Source: Guyanagaster necrorhizus (lineage: Eukaryota > Basidiomycota > Agaricomycetes > Agaricales > Physalacriaceae). From it: a stretch of DNA of 64,000 nucleotides. Below, piece after piece: positions 49,250 to 60,569 of this stretch; within the stretch, counting starts at the first letter, position 1, and every line of letters starts with the position of its first letter. The stretch spans positions 147,725 to 211,724 of the forward strand of contig NW_025064931.1 of NCBI RefSeq assembly GCF_019112545.1, in the 5' to 3' direction. The notes under the pieces are model-generated. The model had not been told where the DNA came from. It was given only the letters and a program-made list of their open reading frames with translations, and did not search any database. The translations under genes were made by a program, and so were the position numbers.

Positions 49250-50037
49250 CCATTTCTATATAGAGTTTGTGGGTGTCACTTAGCCAGCAGCCAAGCATTT
49301 GAATTTCATGGTCTGAGCATCTAGCTGCCACTGCTGCAGATGCACCACCTCATTGAAAGCTATGCTCTGAAAAGAGGGTTATATCATAGCCAGCAAATGT
49401 AAGGGCTTCACAAATGGTTGAGATAAAGAATGTGCATGTGATCAGTTTGGATGGGTCATCTGGTGAAGGGAACAGAGGAAGCAGAACTTCTGGAGCTGCA
49501 TCATTTTGAATCAAGGTTTTGAGTGCAGTGATGGGACATGTAGGTTTTCCCAGAGCTGCAGCAAGGCAAATAGAAGCATCTTTTAAGAAGGAATCAGTCT
49601 TGGATGTGGGCAGGAAGAGAATAGCATGAGAAGCATCATCAAACCTTGGGAAAAAATTGAACTGAAGCCTGTGACAACTGGAAGGCAGGCAAGAATGCTT
49701 TATCTGCTGATTTTTCTGTGAATTCTCTGCAACAGAGAAGACCCAAGAATGCAACACAGCAAGCAGCATAAGTGGCTAAGTGCTCCAGCTTGCCTTCTGG
49801 CTGGAGATGAGCAAGGATATCTGTGAGTACAGGAAGGGTTATTGGCTGTTTTGGCTTCCTATCTTTCTCACCATGGAAGCACTTGATGCCACAGATAATG
49901 TGCTGTACCATGAGGGAATCTGTGGCTGTGAAAGAGAGATTGAGGTTGGTATGCATGGACTTGACATAGGTAAGGTACTTTTTGATTGTCTTGGATTGAA
50001 TGTGAGGGCCAAGGGATGCAATCCACTGTAGGATCAC
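49250..50037 (-). mobile_element. Tyrosine recombinase of a DIRS/Ngaro-like element, decayed
   Basis: The minus-strand frames 49639-50037 and 49350-49769 join across a frame change into one recombinase. The N-terminal SAM-like part (YLTYVKSMHTNLNLSF, GIKCFHGEKDRKPKQP, LPVLTDILAHL) is followed by the catalytic part (FPRFDDASHAILFLPTSKTD). Then come HSFQ, a stop, GGA and EIQMLGCWLSDTHKLYIEMDP at 49250-49370. Intact relatives have HSFRRGA and LLGRWRSD at these sites. The catalytic HxxR Arg is thus lost (CGA to CAA, and the next codon CGA to TGA) and GRW has become GCW, each by a CpG transition. The family integrates circular cDNA or DNA; this copy is inactive. Confidence 0.7.
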
Positions 50038-50181
50038 ATCCTGGAATGCTAAGAGTAAGGAACCATCAGGTTGAGAAAGAAGTGGAGCTGTACAAATTTG
50101 ATGTAGGATTTTTGTCCTGTGTGTAAGTCAACCTTGTACTTGATATAAGGCCATGCCAAAGGTAAAATGCAATGGTTTTGC

Positions 50182-50625
50182 TCAGGTTTGCATATCTTTG
50201 GTACCACCAAGTTGGAGGTGCTTTGAGGAAGGCTGTTTGTCAAGATATGATGTGAGTTGGAACAGGCAGGTGTAAGCAAAATGAGAAGCAGCATCAGCAA
50301 GTGCAGTATTAGCAGAAGGTAACCAAACACAAGAAAATGAGAAGTCAAGATGGCATGCCATGCTAAGAAATTGCCACAAGAACTTCATTGTGGGAGCAGA
50401 GTGAATAGGATATGTGTTGAGAGCATCAAAAACAGCCTTGTTGCCAATGTGAAAAACTGCATGTTTATGTTGAAGTGCATTATCCCAACATAATATAGTG
50501 TGCAGTGTGGTGTACATTTTCTTCACTTGTATATGAAGGTGGCAAATTTGATGTGGTGTATTGGCTGAGAACCACTGAGATCTGAAGATACCACCAATAT
50601 ACCCATGAGACATGGTTGCTCTCAT
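50182..50625 (-). mobile_element. RNase H-like domain of the same element
   Basis: A 147-codon frame begins MRATMSHGYIGGIFRSQWFS and follows the RNase H layout of DIRS-type polyproteins. It shows KKMYTTLHTILCWDNALQHK, VFHIGNKAVFDALN (normally hIDNkavvdaln; the Asp is Gly here), LSMACHLDFSFSCVWLPS and ANTALADAASHF (normally N..AD..SR). It is followed after about 150 bp by the recombinase on the same strand, the usual order RNase H then YR. The reverse transcriptase expected upstream (above 50630) is not recognisable, so the element is truncated or too decayed. Confidence 0.65.
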
Positions 50626-51789
50626 CTCTCCAATAACTCCAATACCTCCATATAGCTATTTTGACTTTACCAAATGTCTTTCAGTCCACTGTCTGAGAGT
50701 GTCAACCATAGCTGAATCTCCTGCTTTCTCACCAGGTTTGCTTAGCATGACCCAGACTCAGAGAAGCCTGATTGTGGGTTCATACTCATGCTCACCTTTG
50801 CAATGACAGATTCCTGGACATACTGTCCTGGGTGCATATAGAATATGGTCTCAACCTCTTCAGATGGTTTCTGTTGATGGTCAAACCAAGCATAATTTTG
50901 ATCTGAGGCATGGCTCACTACTCAATCTGGGTTGAATGTATTCATTGTTGCAATAGCAGAATATGAGACTAGAGCTGTACCTTTTCAAAGAACAAGTACT
51001 GTTCATATGAGCTGAAGCATTTAATACTATGGCTATATTTCTTCTTTTTTGGCATCATTGGAGAAAGAGGCAGTGGTCTGGAAGCTGCATATATTTGAGC
51101 ATAGTTCAAAGCTGCTGATGAGAGATCTTGATCTACAGTTGTTATAGTACTTTCAATGCAGATAAAGAAGAAAGATGCAGTTATCTGGCCTGGACCCATG
51201 TTTGATTTCAGCTGAACTTTTCATTGAAATTCCTTTCATTCCACAGTGTTATCCAGCCTCTTTCCCAGCAGGGTTGTGGCATAGCATGCTCTTTGTATTG
51301 ACAAGACTGGTGTACTTACTATCTGAATAGATACAACATCAGTGACTGTGAGAATTCAAACATCATGATTGATAGTTCTGTGTCATACTCTTGAAGCAAA
51401 TTTGTGGCTTGACTAAATAATCCTGCAGGCAGTGCATTAGAAGCATAGCTTTGGTTCAAATTCCATTGGTATCTCTGAGTACCTACTAGGCTGGGTCATC
51501 AAGTGGACCCAAGATAGTTTAAGATGAGTTGTGATTCTGCTTTTTTCAATGTTATAAGAGCTACATGATTAACTTTCCCAATCAGAGATTATCTACTTAT
51601 TACATTACTCAGCATGGCTGTTTGATATCAATATAGTTACTAAATCCAATACTGTTGTGCTATGGACTTGGCCAAATTCAGCATTTTTCATGTTCTGAGC
51701 TTACTTTGTTCAACACTCCTGCTAGTGAAGAGTGCATCTGCCATGTGTTTTTCAGCTGAATTAGCCTTCAATACAAATATTTCTCTACA

Positions 51790-53610
51790 ATGGACATGCT
51801 GAGGGTGAGTGTTCAACCACATAACTGTACCTTTTGCTCAATGTGATTTCACAGGAGTTGGCTCTCAGTGGCTCAGATGATGCTCTTGTTCAGCTGGGAA
51901 AATTTGCCTATGATGATTCCATCATGTTTTCTCACCTCTTCCAGGTTATTTGTGTGTTTCTGAATTACTTGCTGCCACCACTGGAGATGATAGATAAGTT
52001 ATCTCCTGAAGACTTTTTTAAATCATTAGACAGAGCCACATCTTACTTTCATGCACTTAATGTTGCTCTTCAATTGCCACAGGCTCTTGACCTTTCCAAA
52101 TCAGCAGGACTAATGATCACTTGTCTCCAAATATATTTTTGGGCTGTCAAATTTCTCTAGCATGATCTCATTGACACTGATATCATCATTTCTATGTTGG
52201 CAGTGTCCTTAACTGTGGTTTGAATCATGGAGTTCCTTGGTACCCTAGCCACCAACCCTGATTACTCTGCAAAGATGCAAGATAACAAAGGTTTCTTTTT
52301 TTCCATAACTGTCTTGTAGATATACTGCATTTGTGAGGAATATGGTCAGATCAAGGATATTGTTAAGATAATCATAATGCACACCCTACAGAAATCTAAT
52401 CTCAATAGCAAGAGTTCAAACACTTTTAATTGGATTCAGAACAAGGTTTCAAATGCTTTTAATTTGTTTCAGAATCCCATAAATGTAAAAGAAGTCTGCA
52501 CTTATATTGTTGCCAGTGAGTGAAAGCCTGATACAGACTATGATGGAGGCATCATGTTCCTAGTCATCAGCACAATGTATTCTCATTCATTCATCTGAGC
52601 TTTCATCTCATGCCACTCTGTGTCATGGATCTGTAGATAGATTGTGGGTATCATGGTCAAGAAAGAGAAAACCTGCTCTCTCAATGAACTGGTTGTTTAC
52701 TCCAGACTACTTCAAGTCTTGTTATTCTACTTGCTATGAGCATTTAAAGAGGGTTCTGGTCAAATAATCAAAGGGCTGGATGCTGATGTGATACTGGCAC
52801 TCTTAAAGGCACAGTTAAAGGTGGACACCTATGATAAGGAAGCAAGTCTTGTTCTATTGCTGCACTTAATGACATTATACACACTCTATCACAATGTACT
52901 CTCCAAAATGTTCAAGGTCTTATATATGGCTGATTTAGAACCTGGCATTTCTGAGGCAGAACTGATTGGCAATGCTTAGACCATACTAAAGGAGACCATA
53001 GAGACATGTTGGGGTATACTCAAGGATTATATGGCTTTTGGGCATAAACTGACAATTTGCTTGTACCCTGCTGTGAGCTCTCTGTTATAATTTCCAATGG
53101 CCCATTGCTTATAAATCCTATCCAGTATCTGCACCTGGATAATGGCCCCAAGCAGATGCTCAGATATTGTAAAGGCTGTCATTTTAAGTACTATTGCTTG
53201 AAAGAGTGCCAAAAACTGGACTGGGACAATGGTCATAACAATCTTTGTCAAATGATACAACATGATCTTCAAAGTCAGTTCTTGCTCTCCATGAATAACT
53301 TCCAGTCAATGTTTTTAATGATCATTCACAGATGGTCTCCCCATCCCCATGTTAAAGTGTGAATGCCATTATTGAAAAAGATATCCAGGATAATGCTCAA
53401 CCCATTCAAAAGCTGAAGTCAGAAAAGCCAAAGGGTTTTGTTGTTTTGCTCACTGTCATGGATTACATGCAAGTTTCAATGAAATTGTATGCCTTCATGG
53501 ATCTGTCTGACAAAACTGACCCATACATAGGGTTTCTTACTATTTGGGTCACTGACAAGAATTATGGCACTTGTCTTACACTTGGACATTGTATCCATGT
53601 CATTAATTAG
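51790..53610 (+). pseudogene. MYND-type zinc finger protein, decayed
   Basis: Plus-strand fragments at 51834-52160, 52788-52979, 53057-53362 and 53359-53610 form one gene in order. An alpha-helical N-terminal region (SGSDDALVQLGKFAYDDSIM, SPEDFFKSLDRATSYFHALN) leads to the C-terminal half of a MYND finger (RYCKGCHFKYYCLKECQKLD, then W..GHNNLC). A conserved tail follows (VSMKLYAFMDLSDKTDPYIG, LTIWVTDKNYGTCLTLGHCI) and a stop at 53610. The first Cys pair has decayed and many stops intervene. MYND proteins of this layout are common single-copy or expanded genes in mushrooms. Here the gene lies entirely inside CpG-free DNA, so it was silenced with, or carried by, the neighbouring element. Confidence 0.65.
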
Positions 53611-53655
53611 ATTCTGATGTGACAAAGAAACCATTAGGAGTTATACAGTCTGTTT

Positions 53656-54456
53656 GGGAATTAACGGTTTACAGTCCCGAATATTTTCACATTCAAGCTT
53701 CAACCTCCATATTAAGAAAAGTTCCTTCGTGCTATGACTTCGAGCTGCTTCCCAATGTCACTATCTATATCTTAGCAGCCATGTCGGATCACTACAAATA
53801 TTAGCCATCTAGCCATCCACCCTCCGAGTCATCAATTTCTATTGAACAAGTCTGATACGTGTTAGTACGTTCCGAAGATGGTCTTGGCCGATTCCAAAGA
53901 GTTTGGATATGAGGTTTATTCAAAGCAGGACTTGGAGGTCAGAAATACTAAAGGACAATTGAAGAACGACGCGTTTGTTACGACCTTGACCCAAGCAGTA
54001 ACGCTTGCAAGTCCCTGCATTTGTTCAGTATTCGCGCGTGATGCACGGACGTTCACACTTTTTGCGCCTTCGACTAACTGGAGAAAGTTTTCCAAGAAGA
54101 CGATGAGTTTGCCGATGAACTTCCTTTACAAAATATTTTCCAGATTTACATTGACGATATTGTGCGGGTACAACAATAGATATAAGATCCTTTCAGGAAA
54201 GGTATACAGAGGTATAGCGTGATACAGCCACGAAAACGCTGTAATTATGGTCAAATGACGAGCATCTGTCATATTTCGCTGGAAACGTACCGACAGTCAA
54301 ACTAGATCTTTGACCCGAGATAGAAACCACAGGAGAAACAGAGCGAGCATCACAAGCCAGAAATCTTTGGACAAGAGCAGGCGAACGATCCTCACGTGTA
54401 TCAACCTAGTTCAACGAAAAAGTTGATGCATCAAGGCGATACAGCGAGGAGAATAA
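53656..54456. other. Intergenic, possible short ORF
   Basis: CpG is normal again. ORF 53878-54222 (+), 114 codons starting MVLADSKEFGYEVYSK, has no recognisable motif. Confidence 0.4.
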
Positions 54457-54823
54457 TCACCAGTGAGCAACCCGCTTTTCTTGCAGGACAAGCATCCTGT
54501 ACTCATCTAGAATGAAATAAATATGCTAGGCGTGTACGAAGCGATCTGTGGAACGTACCACAGTCTTCACCAGACCTATTACGCACTGTAACCTTGAGGT
54601 CCACGATTTCTGCCACCAGTTCACGAATAAGAGATTCCTTCAGTTGATAGTCCTTGCACCGTGCTATTGCGTCTTTGATGGATTCCAGGGTTATGGCAAG
54701 TTCAGAGCTCGTGGTGACTACTACTAGCCGACGCTTGAGATATTCGAGTTCGAGGAATATTTCGAGGAATAGGGGGTCTATTAGCTCGCCGGGAGGCGGT
54801 ATGGTGTCGCTGTATTCGCACAT
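54457..54823 (-). CDS. Small unknown protein, paralogue of 63621-63957
   Basis: Two minus-strand exons, 54559-54823 and 54457-54506, separated by a 52-nt GTACGT...CTAG intron, give 104 residues (MCEYSDTIPPPGELIDPLFL...). The paralogue at 63621-63957 has its intron at exactly the same place: both split GED-C/S-D after the first base of the Asp codon, and the introns themselves are alignable. Shared features are LEL/VE-LKRRL / LRRHL, a Leu-rich helical middle (ESLIRELVAEIVDLKV against QYLLREMAAGLKDIKV) and the end EKRVAHW / EKLVAYR. The protein is acidic and probably a helical bundle or coiled coil. An upstream in-frame extension to 54964 exists but does not align. The function is unknown. Confidence 0.75.
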
Positions 54824-55722
54824 TGCTTCGAGCTTGAAGAAAGGAAAGGGCTGGGTATAGACGGTGTACGTAGGCGGTGGTGGTAGTGGTTCAAGCCGTG
54901 TTTGAAATCCCGACGCTAGCTTCCGTCCTTTGCCATCCCCACCATGCTCATTTCCTCTTTGCATTATTATTCAGGAATTCTTCTCTCTCAGCTAGCAATG
55001 AAGCATCCGTTAATAAGTACCACAACCCAACTCTCACAGTGGATACGAACGACAAAGCTCAGATATGAGCCCAGTGGTGTAATGATTATATTTAGCATAC
55101 AGAAACGCGATCTTCAGTGTCGACATTCGAGAAATTGACTTCGGTTTCTGGTACTCTATGAGGACTTTGACTCGGACCTGGGTAGATTGATATGAAAGGA
55201 CTAGTAAGGTTAGCTGTGGGAGAATCAACATCTCACTTACCCCGCTAAACCGTACTTAAGCTTCTATCTTGAAGACAACCAGCAACTTTATCGGCGCTTT
55301 CGTCGTCATTTTCCAGAAGGTCCTTTCACCGAACGACAAGCTTTCAGAATAGGATTTCAGTCTGAACTTCAGTCATTCTGATCAAGGATGGACAAGGATA
55401 GACTCTTGCAATGTCAAGTCCACAATCTCGCTGAATAAGACTGCTATAATAAATGGGACTGCGCCCAGAGACTGCAGCATTCCCAGAATATGGCAGACCT
55501 TAATGTGGCTATGGTGATGTCGCTGTAGGGACGAGTAGGCCTTATTACAGGCGGAGGGACGGGGATGTATGTTTCCTGGCTTCCATTTACGACTCACAGT
55601 TGACTCTCTGACAAAGGATTTGCGATTGCAAGCGTCTGTTACAGGCGTCCTAGGGTCCATTATCCCGTCTGTAATCGTCCTTTCTTCCATATATCCATTG
55701 CTTACCGACACATAGACTGCAG
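54824..55722. other. Intergenic, no recognised gene
   Basis: ORF 55382-55711 (-) lacks motifs. The missing N-terminal exons of the SDR at 55723 are not found here. Confidence 0.45.
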
Positions 55723-56539
55723 ATGGACATGACCGACGAAGAAGCTGTCAAGGCCGGCGCCAAGTGCATTGAAGGAATCGACGGCAAAGCTTGATATCCT
55801 CGTCAACAAGTTCGTACATCACAACCCCATTCTCTTCCATACACCAATCTCTTCCCAATGCCGGATTTGCTGGCTCCCTTCGTGATCCAGACTTTACCAC
55901 TAAACAGCACGCGGCGACAGATCCTCTCGAACCCGAGACCATACAGAACTGGGTCGATATCTTCGCATTAAACGCCATCGCCCCATTTTTTGTCGCCCGC
56001 GCCTTCCAATCCCTCCTCATCAAAGGAGCATATTTCCGCCCCCGAGGCACCTCAAGCATCATCAACATCAGCAGCATCGCAGAAAGAATCAACACACCGG
56101 GGCCCTGAGCGTGTGTATCTGTCTCGATATTCGTTTATAAAGCTCGAACTGACTTGACTCGATCAGATGGCTTATGGTGTGACGAAACCAGCCTTGGACA
56201 AGCCCACCCTTGTTCTTGGGACGAGTTTTGCTGTGAGAGGTATCCCGATTCAGGTGAACATGCTGCAGCTTGGCTCGTTTGCATCGCAGCTGATAGGTCC
56301 TGAAATTTTGGAGATTATCAAGACGAAGCCTGCACCTGGTGCTGTAGCGTCGATGCATGGGTCGTGAGTACGCTCGGTATTCGGATAAGATCGGTATTTG
56401 AATCGAGGTTTCTAGTGATGCAGAGATTGGGATGACGGCGGTCTACCTAGCGGTATCGGACTATACCAACGGGGCGGTTTTGTGTGTTGATGGCGGAACA
56501 TCGCTCGTAAATCCTCGAATGTTTTTTTATTTGACGTAG
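55723..56539 (+). pseudogene. Short-chain dehydrogenase/reductase, broken copy 2
   Basis: Same SDR subfamily as 14939-16088 but truncated: the cofactor-binding exons are absent, and the first piece is MDMTDEEAVKAGAKCIEGI. Lesions follow in order. There is an extra base near 55788 before the LDILVNN site. The intron acceptor before NAGFAGSLRDPDFTTKQ reads AA instead of AG at 55857-55858. A stop (TGA) lies at 56106. The remainder is well kept: AATDPLEPETIQNWVDIFAL, IAPFFVARAFQSLL, TSSIINISSIAERINTPGP, AYGVTKPAL, then after a GTGAGT intron MTAVYLAVSDYTNG and CVDGG. The active-site YGVTK is retained. It is close to the F-box gene and separated from copy 1 by 40 kb. Confidence 0.8.
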
Positions 56540-57378
56540 AACGTCTATGGAATTAACTTTTCCCCTTGATGTTACCGACGTAACGATATCATGATGTTCC
56601 CGTCTAAAGACGAACTTGGTGTCGATGACCCCCAAACAGTATGATTTCAAACAAGCGGGACATATGAGATGTTCTGTGGAAAGCAACGAGGAACTCGTCT
56701 TGTAGAACATCCAAGATATCTAACTCATAGACGGAAAGAAGGAATGGTGATTGCAAGTGGGTCTTTCAGGATGCAGTTGGAGGTTTGTACAGCCAAGACA
56801 GGTCAAAAAAATGGTGTCGTGCCATCCCAGATAAGAACTCATACTCGCGTCGGAATCTTCTTGAGTTCAGGAGTTTATGCATCAACTATTTTTGTTTCAC
56901 CTAATAACGATGATAACAGACCCTTGCATACCGGTTATTCTTGTTAGGAGTTCCTTATCATGCTTGCAACATATCCAACTCGCCATAGTCCATTATTACC
57001 CATCTCGTTGAGCTGAACGGTTCCTCAACTCTTCTGCCATATCATCATTTTGCTAGCATTGATGATCAGGTTTACTTACTCCTTCGCCAGTGCATATTTA
57101 AGCTCGATACCAGCCTACCAGTCACTTGAATAGTTACCTAGTCATTATTCCATCCTTCAGTAGGAACCACGTGGCCTCGTCAGGTGCATGTTGCAAAGAA
57201 GCTGGAGTTCGGACCGGATGCTAGGCGCGCGCTGATTGAACGACACGAGGTCACAATCAGTCAACTTAGAGTTCAACGTCGAACTCCAAATCCAGTACTT
57301 ATCGCCTAGCGTCACCACGTCAGAAGGTCGTTCATCGATACATTCTTTCGTCGAGAAATGTACTAACTCCTAGTCAGG
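56540..57378. other. Intergenic, with intron-like sequence before the F-box gene
   Basis: A consensus branch site TACTAAC (57361-57367) and CCTAG directly precede the F-box ATG, so a 5' UTR intron or an upstream exon may exist. The rest holds nothing recognisable. Confidence 0.4.
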
Positions 57379-59004
57379 ATGACATCTCCAATTCGAACGG
57401 ACAAATCGCAATTTCATCCCGATTTCTCTTCATTCATTCCCGAATACTTACAGCCTAAGAGATCGGCCAGGATAGAGGAACTTCTTCTTTCTAATAAACC
57501 ACTGTTGGAGTTTGAAAGGAAAGAATTCCTCCAAACTTCTGCCAGAGGCCCTCACACTCTTGATGAATTTGACGAGAAAATATCGGTGACGCGCCAGTTG
57601 TTGGATTTTTTGGTGGCTGAAAGAAATCAAGCTGTGTCCAACATCTCGGACGCAAAATCTCTTTCACACCCTGTGCGCTACCTGCCGGATGATGTGCTGC
57701 GTGCTGTCTTTCGGGCTTGTACCAAGTCCGCAGACCAGGCGTTCGATGGGGGATATGCCAGTCTAAATCCTACCGTAGCCGTTGAATCGATTCAACCAAA
57801 TCAGTCACCATGGACCCTTTCCTTTGTCTGTCAACAATGGAGAACCGTCACCATTGACACTGCTGAGCTGTGGTCTCTCATTGAGCTCGATCTAGATAAA
57901 AGACCTAAAGGCAAAGAGCAGGTCAAGAATCGCATGTTCAGACTTGGTTTATCATTGTCCCGATCCAATGGTCATGACCTTTCCATTCGTCTCCATGGAA
58001 AGAATATCGTTCCGGATGTCTCTCCGATCCTTCAAATTCTGCTCCCCACTGCTCGGTATTGGAAGCGACTATCCGTGTTCCTTCCCCTCACCTCATTCCG
58101 ACACTTTTCTATGTGCAAGGGCTATCTGAATCGCCTAGACACCCTTTACGTAGGCATTGGAAGCTCTGACAGTGCCGACCATATCGACGCCTTCCAGCTC
58201 GCTCCGAGCTTAAAGGTCGTTGGAACGTTACTTGAGCACTGGCCCATAGCATTCAGACGCATGTCCATTCCTTTTTCAAGAATCACATCCTTTTTATCTG
58301 GAGGCAGCAATCTGTATACATATGAGTCCCTCAAAAGACTTCTGCATGTACGGATGCTCACCCTCCTATGCTGGCATGACATCGAACCAGAGCCTGTACA
58401 GCCAATCACTTTATCCAACGTGACTTTCCTTCATCTGTTGGCATCGCACCTACCCAACTCTTCATTGAGTATCAATCATATGTATTCTCTCCTCATCCTC
58501 CCATCTCTTCAATTCCTGAAGATATCCTTCTTCGGATCAGACCAGATCTTCTTTGCCTACCCACATTCATGCCCTATCAAAACACTTACTATTGAGGTTC
58601 ACAATCAATCACAGGAGGCATGCACTGGGCTGCGTGACAACCTTCCTTATTTCTTACGTCGAACTTCCCAATTGGAGGAGTTGCACATCTTGACGAGGGC
58701 CACGACTTTACCAGATCGATGGGTCAATGGTCTGGTATACACTTCGGAGCGTGATGCAGTAGCTCCGTGTCTCCGTGTTTTAAGTATGCCAAGCGGTCTC
58801 TCAGCGGGGGATTTGGGCTGCCTTGTCAATGTCATCGAGTCCCGGAGGAGAAAGGATGGCTGTTCGTCGGACGGTAGACAATGCACGCTGTTAGAGAAAG
58901 TAGAGCTCGGGCCCGAACCTTTACAGTTTAATTCTGAGGAGCTCTCAGAGAGATGGTCGGCACTGTGTACAGGCGAACTAATCGTCACACACAGAAACGA
59001 GTGA
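57379..59004 (+). CDS. F-box protein
   Basis: A 541-residue protein in a single open frame. F-box proteins are substrate adaptors of SCF ubiquitin ligases. The layout is the standard mushroom type. A charged N-terminus with a helical segment (TLDEFDEKISVTRQLLDFLV, residues 60-79) comes first. The short F-box core (YLPDDVLRAVF, 101-111) and the SPWTLSFVCQQWR motif (about 143-155) follow, then a long leucine-rich C-terminal region with irregular LRR-like strands. Length and the absence of frame damage indicate a working gene. A TACTAAC...CCTAG intron end directly upstream may mark an additional 5' exon. A decayed relative lies at 6450-7135. Its target is unknown. Confidence 0.85.
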   Translation: MTSPIRTDKSQFHPDFSSFIPEYLQPKRSARIEELLLSNKPLLEFERKEFLQTSARGPHTLDEFDEKISVTRQLLDFLVAERNQAVSNISDAKSLSHPVRYLPDDVLRAVFRACTKSADQAFDGGYASLNPTVAVESIQPNQSPWTLSFVCQQWRTVTIDTAELWSLIELDLDKRPKGKEQVKNRMFRLGLSLSRSNGHDLSIRLHGKNIVPDVSPILQILLPTARYWKRLSVFLPLTSFRHFSMCKGYLNRLDTLYVGIGSSDSADHIDAFQLAPSLKVVGTLLEHWPIAFRRMSIPFSRITSFLSGGSNLYTYESLKRLLHVRMLTLLCWHDIEPEPVQPITLSNVTFLHLLASHLPNSSLSINHMYSLLILPSLQFLKISFFGSDQIFFAYPHSCPIKTLTIEVHNQSQEACTGLRDNLPYFLRRTSQLEELHILTRATTLPDRWVNGLVYTSERDAVAPCLRVLSMPSGLSAGDLGCLVNVIESRRRKDGCSSDGRQCTLLEKVELGPEPLQFNSEELSERWSALCTGELIVTHRNE

Positions 59005-60033
59005 GGTGGAAATTTTCATGTGCGTTTTCAATTTTGCTGTTCATAGACTAAATGAAAACATCATTGAAGGTCGAATACGAAAGAACCAAGAATAAACTTC
59101 AGCGACTGACGCGTTTTTATTTCTATTGAAAACCCAGAAGAAACATTGACTGAGCATACCGATGCTTTATTAGTTTCATCCTTTCATATTTACCAAGATG
59201 ACACGAATATATACTTTCTTTTTGGAATACCGACACTTGTATGGCAACTATGCTTTCCTTCATTAATGTACTCATATAGACATTCTCTGGTCGTGAATAC
59301 TATCAATGGATCTCTACGGTTCCGGTTGACGTTAACGTTCTTCATCCGAGAGACAAGAGACATCAGTCTTGAGACGACGGTTATATCCATGGGTCGGAGG
59401 ATCGATATGCCCTAGGTGCAATAAAGGAGATACGAAAAAGCCGAGTGGATTATTCTTCTGAAATGCTGAAGAGAAAGCAAACAGAACTGAACAACTTGCG
59501 TTCAGAGCTTGATACCAACCTCCAAGTCACAGGGAGCTCTGTCTTCACCGCTCTGCATATTCTCTATGTATTCTCCCATCGTGCGGCATCTCATGATGAT
59601 GTTCAGGCAATTCGGGAGCGCTGTTCAGTTTCGTCAATAATGCGAGAGGTTGGTTAGCACTCCTTCGGTGTCTCAGGCCGCAGAAGATATCAGGGCATGG
59701 CTACAACTCCCGACCTGTCTCCAGCTCAAATTCTATGGCAAGAAGCTGCGAGTCGACAAACGAAAGGAGAGTCTCGAGCCTATACCGGCCTGAACATGAC
59801 CTCTTCGTTAGAGGGCTTAGTTACCAGGCTACTCGCGTCAACTGAGATTTTTCATAAAAGAGTAATAATCACTCTGGCACGTTGAGAGAATATCTGTTTC
59901 GAATACAGTGGTCTACTGTCCAAAAAACGGCATCAATTGGGTCAGAACATACATGATAGACAACCGGGCATTTCTTTTGTCCATCCTGAGTACTTCATAA
60001 CTGTCGGTAGCTGAGTCGTGCCCACGCGGTACC
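59005..60033. other. Intergenic, no recognised gene
   Basis: ORF 59445-59657 (+) begins MDYSSEMLKRKQTELNNLRS, a coiled-coil-like stretch, and 59697-59885 (+) is unassigned. They could be exons of one small gene, but I cannot join them. Confidence 0.4.
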
Positions 60034-60469
60034 CGCGGAAATATAGCTCCGCGACGATGGGTACTCTGCTGATTAACAGATTGGCCACCACGCAGCGAAG
60101 ATATATCATCATAGCCTGACGAACCTGCAATACATTAACGCAACAGAACCGCCAGAGAAAATGCCGGTGGCCGACAAGTCGCCCCAAGAAACTCTATAGG
60201 GGATTCGACGGATCTGCCGAGCCATTGATAAATGAGAAAGAGAAGCAGCGGAGAGTAGAGAGAAACTTACAGGAAACAGCGGACTGGGGATTTTACAAGG
60301 AGGGTCTGTCCGCACGAAGCGGACGAAGGCTCAAAAAATTGAGGCTCAAGGCCTACCATGGCAAAATGCCATACTCCCCTCAAAAAGAGGATGAGACAAG
60401 AGTAACCGACAAAGATTCAGCTTAGAGACAAGCTCGAAATCTAGCGCGGCATGATTTCGCGAAATCATG
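60034..60469. repeat. Cluster of perfect inverted repeats
   Basis: CGCGGA/TCCGCG at 60034-60053 (8-nt loop), GTCCGC/GCGGAC at 60308-60324 (5-nt loop), ATGGCA/TGCCAT at 60358-60372 (3-nt loop) and a perfect 20-bp palindrome CATGATTTCGCGAAATCATG at 60450-60469. The palindrome is unlikely by chance in a stretch this short; the 6-bp stems individually are not. Confidence 0.7.
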
Positions 60470-60569
60470 TCATTCTCAAACGCGGAACGGAGGTGGAACG
60501 TTAACATCCAGATACGAATACAGAGACCGGTCATTCAAGAAAACAGAGAACGAATGGCAATTCAAGGAC

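Larger units (their letters stand above)
49070..53655. repeat. CpG-depleted block
   Basis: By eye I find no CpG from about 49070 until 53662, where it reappears abruptly. The block contains a dead DIRS/Ngaro-like element on the minus strand and a dead MYND-finger gene on the plus strand. Arg codons of CGN type in the conserved motifs have become CAN, TGN or stop codons. Confidence 0.8.
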
